DNA from: Pseudomonadota bacterium
GTDB lineage: Bacteria > Pseudomonadota > Alphaproteobacteria > Rhizobiales > Rhizobiaceae
Assembly (NCBI GenBank): GCA_023428515.1
Contig: JAEYXI010000613.1
Coordinates: 1 to 7,982, forward strand
Length of the DNA stretch: 7,982 nt
Direction of reading: 5' to 3'
Part shown: positions 1-7,982 of the stretch, one piece after another
Layout: every line of letters starts with the position of its first letter
Position numbering within the stretch: the first letter of the stretch is position 1
The notes under the pieces: model-generated
The model's input: the letters and a program-made list of their open reading frames with translations, nothing else
Databases searched by the model: none
What the model was told of the DNA's origin: nothing
Made by a program: the position numbers and the translations under genes

Positions 1-1237
1 GCGCCAGCTCTTCGGTCAGCGGCGCATTCGCGAACAGCGTCGCGATCTCGCCGGCCGCGGCGAAGCCAGCGCGCAGCGCGCCGAGGTCGCGCGGGCCGCC
101 GCGGTTGAGCGCCAGCCTCGTCAGCGCGCGCGGCATGTCGGCGACTTGTCTCAGTGACAGCCTCAGCGCCTCGCAAAGCCTGGTCTCGGCTAGAAAGAAA
201 GAAACCGAATCCAGCCGCCGGTTGATCGCCTGGGGATCGGTCAGCGGCGCGGTCAGCCGGTCGGCGAGCAGCCTGGCGCCGCCGCCCGTTACCGTGCGGT
301 CTATCGCCCTGAACAGCGAGCCGTCGCGGCTGCCCGACAGCGTCTTCATCAGCTCGAGGTTGGCGCGCGTCGCCGGGTCGATGAAGAGCGGCGCGCCGTT
401 CTCCTCGCGCTCGGGGAAATCGAGCGGCGGCCGCTCCGCCTTCTGCGTCTTCTCGACATAGGCGATGACAGCTGAGATCGCCGACAGCTCGGCGCGGCCG
501 AAGCTGCCGAAACTGTCCAGCGTGGCGATGCCGTAGAAGCGCGCGACACGGCCGGACGCGGCGCTGGAATCGAACAGCGCGGCCGGCTGCGGGTTCGCCA
601 CGCGGCCGAGCACGTCGAAGACGGCCTTCAGCTCCTCGTCGTAGAACACCGTGTCGGCGACGATCAGTTCGCGCGGATCGACGCGCAGCACGTCCGACAG
701 CAGCCGCTCGGCATTGGTTTCTGCGACGCGGAACGCGCCGGTCGAGATTTCGGTCCAGGCCAAGGCATAAGAATTCTCACCGCCCTTCACGCGCCCCAGC
801 GCCATCAGGAAACTCGACTCGGCCGGCGAAAGCAGCTTCTCCTCGGTGATGGTGCCCGGCGTCACCAGGCGGACCACGTCGCGCTTCACCACCGACTTCG
901 AGCCGCGCTTCTTCGCCTCGGCGGGATCCTCGACCTGCTCGCAGACGGCGACGCGAAAACCCAGCGCGATCAGCTTCTGCAGATAGTCGTCGGCGGCATG
1001 CACCGGCACGCCGCACATCGGTATGTCCTGCCCGAGATGCTTGCCGCGCTTGGTGAGCACGATGCCCAGCGCGCGCGACGCCTGTTCCGCGTCGTCGAAG
1101 AACAGCTCGTAGAAATCGCCCATGCGATAAAAGAGCAGCGAATCCGGGTTCGCCGCCTTGATCTCCACATACTGCTCCATCATCGGCGTCGCCGCCGGCT
1201 GGGCATTCTCGCGTCTTATCGGCGTCTCGTCGTTCAC
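1..1237 (-). CDS. mutS: DNA mismatch repair protein MutS, N-terminal part (runs off left edge)
   Basis: MutS binds mismatches and small loops in newly replicated DNA and recruits MutL in the cytoplasm. The minus strand reads without a stop from a GTG at 1237 down to position 1, giving 412 codons. The mismatch-binding domain I is clear: residues 18-27 read [10 protein letters not shown], followed by [16 protein letters not shown] at about 34-49. Phe42 and Glu44 of the FYE triplet match the Phe-x-Glu that stacks on the mismatch in E. coli MutS. Next come [21 protein letters not shown] and VVRLVTPGT, then the connector domain and the start of the core/lever region. The ATPase and dimerisation domains lie outside the window. 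The GTG start is chosen because GGAAG lies 6 bases upstream and it gives a normal N-terminal length; a later ATG pair at residues 19-20 has no such site. The gene is divergent from the malic enzyme gene. Identity is by clear family motifs. Confidence 0.95.
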   Translation of the reverse strand, partial: MNDETPIRRENAQPAATPMMEQYVEIKAANPDSLLFYRMGDFYELFFDDAEQASRALGIVLTKRGKHLGQDIPMCGVPVHAADDYLQKLIALGFRVAVCEQVEDPAEAKKRGSKSVVKRDVVRLVTPGTITEEKLLSPAESSFLMALGRVKGGENSYALAWTEISTGAFRVAETNAERLLSDVLRVDPRELIVADTVFYDEELKAVFDVLGRVANPQPAALFDSSAASGRVARFYGIATLDSFGSFGRAELSAISAVIAYVEKTQKAERPPLDFPEREENGAPLFIDPATRANLELMKTLSGSRDGSLFRAIDRTVTGGGARLLADRLTAPLTDPQAINRRLDSVSFFLAETRLCEALRLSLRQVADMPRALTRLALNRGGPRDLGALRAGFAAAGEIATLFANAPLTEELA

Positions 1238-1366
1238 CAAATTCTTCCGTTGGGGCAAAAAGCGTCCGCCACCCGCCTTGTTGGCGGTTTACAGCGGCGA
1301 AGTGTAGCCTTAATCCCGAACGCTCCACAAAAACAAAGCAGTTTTCCCTGGGAGGGGATCTTCAGC
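1238..1366. promoter_or_regulatory. divergent mutS / malic enzyme intergenic region
   Basis: These 129 bases separate two genes that start in opposite directions, so both promoters should lie here. On the plus strand TTTACA at 1288-1293 is followed 17 bases later by TAATCC at 1311-1316, a weak sigma-70-like pair pointing at the malic enzyme gene. A small inverted repeat, CCGCC-TTGTT-GGCGG, occupies 1273-1287 and could be an operator or chance in GC-rich DNA. The promoter boxes are inferred by eye only. Confidence 0.35.
1351..1357 (+). promoter_or_regulatory. ribosome binding site fixing the malic enzyme start
   Basis: GGAGGGG lies 9 bases before the ATG at 1367. The reading frame is open upstream to 998, but that extension runs antisense through mutS and is low-complexity and basic. 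This Shine-Dalgarno site, plus the start of malic-enzyme-like sequence just after it, decides for 1367. Confidence 0.8.
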
Positions 1367-3646
<2,280 letters not shown>

Positions 3647-3769
3647 GGGTGGAGAAGAGCTTGCCTTTGCGCCAAAGCGGAAACGAACAAAGCTTAGAAT
3701 TTCTCTTGCGATAGGCTCACCTCTCTAGTTTTATGTCGTGCGCCATATCACAAGCAGCGAAAAAGTATC
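3647..3769. other. spacer at the left edge of the defence block
   Basis: These 123 bases mark an abrupt fall in GC just after the malic enzyme stop. They contain a small inverted repeat, CTTTG-CGC-CAAAG, at 3665-3677. It is too short and lacks a T-run, so it is at best a poor terminator. No gene, tRNA or integration repeat is seen. Confidence 0.5.
3706..3734 (+). promoter_or_regulatory. candidate sigma-70 promoter of the lmuACB operon
   Basis: TTGCGA (3706-3711) and TTTTAT (3729-3734) are separated by 17 bases, each matching 4 of 6 consensus positions. A transcript from here would begin near 3741, leaving a leader of about 30 bases before the GTG at 3770. This is the best pair I see between the malic enzyme stop and the first defence gene, but it is a visual match only. 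Confidence 0.3.
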
Positions 3770-5032
3770 GTGCACGATTCTGTAACGTCTCCGGATGCAG
3801 TTCTGGATAAAACAGACCCCGGCGACGATGTCGCCGCACGGTTTGACTATCAGCACACATATGCCGCGATAAATGCAATTCGCTTGGTCTCGGGTGGCGG
3901 AGAATATATTGAAGTTATTTGTGAGAACCACGAAGATTTTCTGCTGAAGAAGACGACAGGAAAGTTCACTGGTACCCAGATTAAGACCCGGAAGATTACC
4001 CTCGCGCCGTTTAAGGCGACTGATACTCAGGTCAAAGGAGCATTGGCCAAATTCTGCCATCTAGACCGCAGGTTTCCTAATTGCTTCGATGGTTTTGACT
4101 TCACGACCAATCATACCTTCTGGGAGAATGAGAAGACCCAGCAAAATCTTCCTTGGCTCTTGAACACCCTCAGAGACCGGGGCGGTATAAAAGGACTTCG
4201 TTCGGACAACCCACTGCGCCTATTCGTCGAAGGAATCGCAGACGAGGCCGGCCTCAAGCCTCCAGAAGTGGCTGGCACACTGGTTAAGACGACTGTGCGC
4301 GGTCACGAAGCGGAAATTGGACATATTCGAAGCAGCGTCCAGAATGCGCTGTGCGAATGTCCCGGAGTGGAGAACCTACCCTTCGCCACAGTCGCACAGA
4401 TCGCGAAGGCGATTACTCAACTTGCGCGCGACGCTTCTGGCAAAACCATGCGGGGGCCTATTGCGGAACTTTTCGCCCCCGGGACTGACCTGAAGCAGGC
4501 AGTGGATGACCAACTCCTAGCAGGAAAACGCATTTGCAAGGACGATGTACTCGCCATCATCGATCAGTTCAGCGGCGGCAAGCCGTATCAAGACCTAGAC
4601 GTCGCAGAGCTAGTCACGACTGAGGACGTTCCATCCGATCTGGTTGTGGCGTTTCGTAAGCTCGCCAAGGGCGGCGTTGAAGCCGCACGGGTGACCAACA
4701 TTGAGGACCGTGTTCGTTCATTTGAGTATTTATTCATCGAATGGAGCCGCAAGTACGGTCCCGACGAAGCAGCGAGGCGGTACAATAATATCCTTGCCGC
4801 GGTGCAGTTCGAGGCCGCAGAGGCGCATGCTTATGCCGAGAAGAATGGCGAACCCTATGGCTCCGCAATGTATGGCGAACTTGCCCTCCGCTTACAGGCA
4901 CGCGCCAGAAACGATCGCGATCAACTCTACGGATGTCGTCCGGAACATCTGATCGGAGCTGCAGGGACCCTTACGCAAAAGTGCAAGACTTGGTGGTCGC
5001 CGCACTTTGATGTCCGTGAGGACGCCCCATGA
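3770..5032 (+). CDS. lmuA: Lamassu LmuA-like effector nuclease with Cap4/DUF4297-type domain
   Basis: This 420-residue protein is the likely DNA-cutting effector of a Lamassu/DdmABC-type defence system. Near the N-terminus, DPGDDVAARFDYQ (residues 16-28) matches the opening of the DUF4297/Cap4 endonuclease fold. It is followed by IEVICENHEDF (47-57) and TQIKTRK (69-75). Glu52 or Glu55, Asp56 and the Gln70-x-Lys72 pair fit a PD-(D/E)xK-type active site, which cuts double-stranded DNA with a divalent metal. The middle is unassigned. The C-terminal stretch at 393-414 (HLIGAAGTLT, then CKTWW) looks like the ending I associate with LmuA-type proteins; no SAVED sensor domain is apparent, unlike CBASS Cap4. 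The start is a GTG without a clear Shine-Dalgarno site; no in-frame ATG lies between the upstream stop at 3695-3697 and residue 80. The end overlaps the next gene by 4 bases. GC content is clearly lower than in maeB. Fold assignment is by motif reading, not a profile search. Confidence 0.78.
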   Translation: MHDSVTSPDAVLDKTDPGDDVAARFDYQHTYAAINAIRLVSGGGEYIEVICENHEDFLLKKTTGKFTGTQIKTRKITLAPFKATDTQVKGALAKFCHLDRRFPNCFDGFDFTTNHTFWENEKTQQNLPWLLNTLRDRGGIKGLRSDNPLRLFVEGIADEAGLKPPEVAGTLVKTTVRGHEAEIGHIRSSVQNALCECPGVENLPFATVAQIAKAITQLARDASGKTMRGPIAELFAPGTDLKQAVDDQLLAGKRICKDDVLAIIDQFSGGKPYQDLDVAELVTTEDVPSDLVVAFRKLAKGGVEAARVTNIEDRVRSFEYLFIEWSRKYGPDEAARRYNNILAAVQFEAAEAHAYAEKNGEPYGSAMYGELALRLQARARNDRDQLYGCRPEHLIGAAGTLTQKCKTWWSPHFDVREDAP

Positions 5033-5595
5033 GCCTGGACGTCGTTGAGATTGTCACGGCGCTAGATCAGGACGAGGATGTTCATCTGGCCCGCATCGTA
5101 GTCCTACTCAAAGCATTCTCTGAAGCCGACGCCCCTGCGATTGAAGGCATTACGAAGTTGGCAAAGCTCGACTTCCTACTTCGATACCCCTCATGTCTCG
5201 AGAAGGCCCTGACTGCACGAGGTGTCCCCGCCAGGAACATTCCGGTCGATGACTTCGAGCGCCTGACGATTGAGGCCCGGATGATACGTTACCGCTACGG
5301 TCCATGGGACCACCGGTATCGCCGCTTTCTCAACATTTTAGTTGCCCGGCGGCTAGCAGTCGTCCGGACTGATGGACGTACGATCCAAATCGACCTCACA
5401 CCTCTTGGACATAGTGTAGCTGAAAAGCTTTCCGAAGCGCCTGCGTTTTCACGGGTTTATCAGCGAGCCGTTTTGTTGAAGAAACACCTAAATCTGAAGG
5501 CTCGCGCCTTGATGGAGTTCATATACGAACAGTTCCCTGAACTGACCTCCCTAGAGTTCAACGAAGGGATAGCTTTTACAGGGGAAGCTCGATGA
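5029..5595 (+). CDS. lmuC: Lamassu LmuC-like small subunit (ABC-3C middle component)
   Basis: This 188-residue protein sits between nuclease and SMC genes, the place of LmuC/DdmB in Lamassu systems and of the 'middle component' in ABC-three-component systems. ITKLAKLDFLLRYP (41-54) resembles a helix-turn-helix-like segment recurrent in these middle components. A conserved-looking basic-aromatic stretch, MIRYRYGPWDHRYR, follows at 85-98. Residues 109-126, with a charged turn (RTDGR) flanked by hydrophobic strands, look like the wing of a winged helix. The C-terminal third is helical and charged. The expected role is to join the nuclease to the SMC dimer and hold it inactive until activation; this comes from the family, not from a visible catalytic site. 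The ATG overlaps the preceding stop (ATGA, 5029-5032), with GAGG 7 bases upstream. It also overlaps the next gene by 4 bases, arguing for coupled translation. It could act partly as a DNA-binding protein. Confidence 0.7.
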   Translation: MSLDVVEIVTALDQDEDVHLARIVVLLKAFSEADAPAIEGITKLAKLDFLLRYPSCLEKALTARGVPARNIPVDDFERLTIEARMIRYRYGPWDHRYRRFLNILVARRLAVVRTDGRTIQIDLTPLGHSVAEKLSEAPAFSRVYQRAVLLKKHLNLKARALMEFIYEQFPELTSLEFNEGIAFTGEAR

Positions 5596-7532
5596 AGCTG
5601 CTGATCGAGTCTCTTACCCTGCTGTGCAAGCACAGCGAGGAACGAGTGCCATTTTCCCCTCGAATCTCATTTTTCCACGGGGAGATGTCCGCAGGTAAAT
5701 CCACAATAGCGGAACTGATCGACTACTGCCTCGGCGGTACGCTGCAAAAGACGCCTGCGATCCAAAGTGAGCTAGTCGGCGTGCAACTCCAAGCCCTCGC
5801 GGGAGACACCAACCTGCTGATTGAGCGGAACCCTAAGACGGCTTCCTCTGTCGAGGTGACGTGGGAGCGCGACGGTGTGGCCGGACGCGAAAATTTTCCA
5901 CTTGCCGCCGGCGATCTGCCGATCATAGGCGATGAGATATACAACTACAGCGATTTCCTCCTGAACAGCCTAGGTATGCCGATACTGAAAGTTCGCAAGC
6001 GCAAGGGCGACCAGGAGTCCGCTCTCCAGCGGTTGGGCTTCCGGGACTTCTACAAGTTTTGCTACCTCGACCAGCCCGACTTGGATTCGAGCTTTTTCCT
6101 GCTCGACCAGCCCATCAGGCAAGAGAAATCCAAGGATGTGCTACGCTATATTCTAGGATTTCACAGCGATCGGCTAAATGAATTGCAGGCTGAACTCTCC
6201 GAAGTCCGTCAAGCTCAGCGAACAATGCGCGAGGCCGCGACACAGATCGACGAATTCCTGCGTCGTTACGGCTTCGCCTCGAAAGCGACCATTGAAGCCG
6301 AGATCAACAAACTCAACACGGAGGAAGAAGGACTCGACGAGGAGATCGAAAATCAAGCTAGCGATACTCTCCCAACGGCAACCGTGGCTGAGGAAGACCA
6401 GGCAATAGTCAACGATTATTCGCAGGCGATCGAGTCCAAAACTGCAGCGATAGCGGATATTGAGCAACGCCTGAAGGAGCAGGAGTCGTTAATCGCTGAG
6501 TTCATAGCCATGAAGTTCAAACTTGCTCGCTCTTCAACCGCGTCAGAGTTGTTAAAGGGCGCATTGTTCCATGCTTGCCCTGCCTGCGGAACCGACGTCA
6601 GTCAGAAGCCCGATGGCGCGCACTGCGTATTGTGTAAGTCAGACCTCGCCGAAGCACCCGGTGGTTTTGAAAGTGATAGCGCCGTCATGGAACGCGATCT
6701 TTCTGACCGGATCGACGACCTAAAGCGATCGGTGCAACGACTGAAGAGGTCACTGGACCGTCAGCGCGAAGAGATGTCCGCACTTACCAACAAGCGTGCC
6801 GATGCGCAGCGACGGGTGGAGATGGCACGCAAGCAGATCGAGTCCGAATACATGAGACGAGCGAGAAAACTTGAGAGTCGTCGTGGCGCTATCAGAGAAC
6901 GGCGCCAGCTGTTAGCGCGCATTAGTGGAATGCCTGGGGAAGTCGAGGCCAAAATGAAGGAAGCTGATAGCCTGTCAGGCAGGATCAGCGAACTGGAGCG
7001 GGACATCCACGCTGAGCAAGGGCGTTTCGAAGCCGGCCGTCAGAATATTGTTGCGCTTGAGAAGAATTTTCACGCGCTGCTGCGAGCTATTCATTTCCCT
7101 GAAATAAAAGAAGACGACACGGTCTTTGTGAATCAACGCACTTGGTTCCCGTACGTGCATCCAAAGGGCAACGAGTCCCTTGCGTGGACATTTAGCGATG
7201 CAGGTTCCGGTGGAAAGATGGTGCTTTTCAAAATCTGTTTTGCGCTTGCCCTGCACCAGACGGCAGCGCAGCGCGATTTGCCGCTACCTAAGCTTATCAT
7301 CATCGACTCCCCGATGAAAAACATTACGCCTGACATCAATCCGGAGATATTCACCAACTTTTACAATGAGCTTTATCGACTGTTAGAGCATGATCTGAAG
7401 TTGTGGCAGTGCATCATGATCGATCAAACGCTCTTCGAACCGCCGCCTACGCTTGGTGATCACGTAGAACGGCTTATGAGGAAGAACGACAAGGATCATC
7501 CGCCGCTTATCAGTTATTATCACGGCCACTAG
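5592..7532 (+). CDS. lmuB: Lamassu LmuB-like SMC/Rad50-type ATPase with zinc motif
   Basis: This 646-residue protein has the split ABC-ATPase plan of SMC/Rad50 proteins. The N-terminal half has the Walker A loop FHGEMSAGKST (G30 to T38) and a Q-loop-like YLDQ (Gln161). A charged coiled-coil-like arm spans about 190-325. At its tip is a CPAC...CVLC motif (Cys329, Cys332, Cys345, Cys348), expected to bind zinc. A returning arm spans about 365-485. The C-terminal half holds FSDAGSGGK (534-542), matching the ABC signature, and Walker B LIIIDSP (568-574), with Ser573 where most ABC ATPases have the catalytic Glu. In Lamassu/DdmABC this subunit is the DNA sensor: an ATP-dependent dimer that detects DNA ends or unusual structures and triggers the nuclease. 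The ATG overlaps the preceding stop by 4 bases, with a strong GGGGAAG just upstream. The size is close to what I recall for DdmC. The broader alternative is another ABC-3C or AAA-ATPase defence protein. Confidence 0.8.
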   Translation: MKLLIESLTLLCKHSEERVPFSPRISFFHGEMSAGKSTIAELIDYCLGGTLQKTPAIQSELVGVQLQALAGDTNLLIERNPKTASSVEVTWERDGVAGRENFPLAAGDLPIIGDEIYNYSDFLLNSLGMPILKVRKRKGDQESALQRLGFRDFYKFCYLDQPDLDSSFFLLDQPIRQEKSKDVLRYILGFHSDRLNELQAELSEVRQAQRTMREAATQIDEFLRRYGFASKATIEAEINKLNTEEEGLDEEIENQASDTLPTATVAEEDQAIVNDYSQAIESKTAAIADIEQRLKEQESLIAEFIAMKFKLARSSTASELLKGALFHACPACGTDVSQKPDGAHCVLCKSDLAEAPGGFESDSAVMERDLSDRIDDLKRSVQRLKRSLDRQREEMSALTNKRADAQRRVEMARKQIESEYMRRARKLESRRGAIRERRQLLARISGMPGEVEAKMKEADSLSGRISELERDIHAEQGRFEAGRQNIVALEKNFHALLRAIHFPEIKEDDTVFVNQRTWFPYVHPKGNESLAWTFSDAGSGGKMVLFKICFALALHQTAAQRDLPLPKLIIIDSPMKNITPDINPEIFTNFYNELYRLLEHDLKLWQCIMIDQTLFEPPPTLGDHVERLMRKNDKDHPPLISYYHGH

Positions 7533-7578
7533 GGCGGTCGCCAAATGCGGCGCGGCTGGGCGTCCTATGTTGGGATAG

Positions 7579-7594
7579 TCGGCGCGCCGGCCGA
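7579..7594 (+). terminator. weak candidate terminator after lmuB
   Basis: TCGGC (7579-7583) pairs with GCCGA (7590-7594) around a GCGCCG loop, about 47 bases after the lmuB stop. There is no proper T-run afterwards (CCTTATT begins about 5 bases later), so intrinsic termination is doubtful. Confidence 0.2.
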
Positions 7595-7665
7595 ATGACC
7601 TTATTCTCCGCGCCTGCAAAATAATTTCATCCACACCCCTCGCACCTCCCGCATAATCCACGTCA

Positions 7666-7713
7666 CCGCCCTCGCGGGAACCCGGGTCATGAACCGGATG
7701 ACGGGGAGGGCGG
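7666..7713. repeat. inverted repeat forming a 48-base hairpin
   Basis: CCGCCCTC (7666-7673) is exactly complementary to GAGGGCGG (7706-7713). Inside it CCC (7681-7683) can pair with GGG (7703-7705), and GTCAT (7686-7690) with ATGAC (7698-7702). The result is a layered stem closing on a 7-base loop. No T-run follows on either strand, so it does not look like an ordinary terminator. Confidence 0.55.
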
Positions 7714-7910
7714 CGGCGCCGGATCGGTCGCGCTAACGGTGGCGCGGCTGGGTGATGAACCCCCAGGTCCGGGCCCTGACCGAGGCTGCGTGCGCGAATG
7801 CCGCCCCCTCCGGTAGGGCAAGAACGCCGGCGACGCCTGGGAAACCGCGCCGCAAACTAAAAACAGATGGTGCGGTCCCGGGCGTCGCTTCCCGACCTTC
7901 ATCATCCTCT

Positions 7911-7940
7911 CCCGAAGGACCCGCGAATGGGCCCTTCGGG
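7911..7940. repeat. inverted repeat forming an 8 bp + 3 bp hairpin
   Basis: CCCGAAGG (7911-7918) pairs perfectly with CCTTCGGG (7933-7940). After one A-C mismatch, CCC (7920-7922) pairs with GGG (7929-7931), leaving the six-base loop GCGAAT. No T-run follows on either strand. Confidence 0.55.
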
Positions 7941-7963
7941 TCAACGGCCAGGTGCTTCGGCGA

Positions 7964-7981
7964 GCGTGGCGACGGCCACGC
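7964..7981. repeat. inverted repeat with 7 bp stem and GACG loop
   Basis: GCGTGGC (7964-7970) pairs perfectly with GCCACGC (7975-7981) around the four-base loop GACG, at the very right edge of the window. It lies 23 bases after the preceding hairpin, so the two could be parts of one folded element continuing outside. Confidence 0.5.
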
Positions 7982-7982
7982 A

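Larger units (their letters stand above)
7533..7982. other. GC-rich intergenic stretch with several inverted repeats, no convincing gene
   Basis: Composition returns to high GC soon after the lmuB stop. Several frames are open on both strands, as expected in such DNA. They include an ATG frame at 7755 running off the right edge (76 codons, MNPQVRALTE...) and a minus-strand frame at 7687-7944. Their products are rich in Pro, Ser, Arg and Gly, show no domain, and no reading frame stands out. The 12-mer GGCGCGGCTGGG occurs twice (7549-7560 and 7741-7752). Three good hairpins are listed separately. The stretch could be a repeated intergenic element, an RNA gene, or the start of a gene that continues beyond the window. 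Confidence 0.5.

Noticed and set aside
777..1328. Minus-strand frame of 183 codons crossing the mutS start
   Set aside because: It is out of frame with MutS and Arg/Gly/Ala-rich; the MutS frame has unmistakable motifs over the same bases.
998..1366. Upstream extension of the malic enzyme reading frame
   Set aside because: It runs antisense through mutS, encodes His/Arg-rich sequence without similarity, and the good ribosome site and E. coli MaeB-like length support the start at 1367.
3733..3810. Small ATG frame of about 25 codons overlapping the lmuA start
   Set aside because: No ribosome site, no sign of a leader peptide function, and it overlaps the likely start of lmuA out of frame.
3647..7700. 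Search for matching attachment-site repeats on both sides of the defence block
   Set aside because: By eye I found no shared sequence of useful length between the left spacer and the right flank, and no tRNA at either side.
7687..7944. Minus-strand open frame of 85 codons at the right end
   Set aside because: Pro/Ser/Arg/Gly-rich product over the hairpin region, with competing open frames on the plus strand; nothing marks it as real.

Overview
This window looks like a chromosomal piece of an alphaproteobacterium, most likely order Hyphomicrobiales (Rhizobiales), Mesorhizobium-like. The evidence is the very GC-rich coding of the left part, the rhizobial character of the MutS and malic enzyme proteins, and the divergent mutS/malic-enzyme arrangement I recall from rhizobia. 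The assignment is by recognition, not by a database search.

Layout. (1) Positions 1-1237, minus strand: the N-terminal 412 codons of the mismatch-repair protein MutS; the rest lies off the left edge. (2) Positions 1238-1366: a divergent intergenic region that should hold both promoters. (3) Positions 1367-3646, plus strand: a complete 759-residue NADP-type malic enzyme (MaeB/Tme) with a C-terminal phosphotransacetylase-like domain. (4) Positions 3647-3769: a short AT-richer spacer where composition changes abruptly. (5) Positions 3770-7532, plus strand: three tightly overlapping genes with clearly lower GC and less biased codon use. They encode a Cap4/DUF4297-type nuclease (LmuA/DdmA-like), a small winged-helix-like middle component (LmuC/DdmB-like) and an SMC/Rad50-like ATPase with a zinc motif (LmuB/DdmC-like). 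(6) Positions 7533-7982: about 450 GC-rich bases with no convincing gene but several strong inverted repeats.

The main discovery is the three-gene operon. Its order, sizes and motifs fit a Lamassu (DdmABC-like, Cap4-nuclease subtype) anti-phage and anti-plasmid system, also classed among ABC-three-component (ABC-3C) conflict systems. In the known model the SMC protein senses foreign or aberrant DNA ends, and the middle protein couples this to release or activation of the nuclease, which degrades DNA and aborts infection. Each gene overlaps the next by 4 bp (ATGA), so the three are almost certainly translated as one unit. The block sits between housekeeping DNA and a hairpin-rich intergenic stretch, with no integrase, transposase, tRNA or clear att repeats visible, and appears to be a compact defence cargo acquired by transfer. 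The family is known. The features most worth checking are the four-cysteine zinc motif, the Walker B motif without its usual glutamate, the nuclease's weak GTG start, and the structured DNA at the right end.
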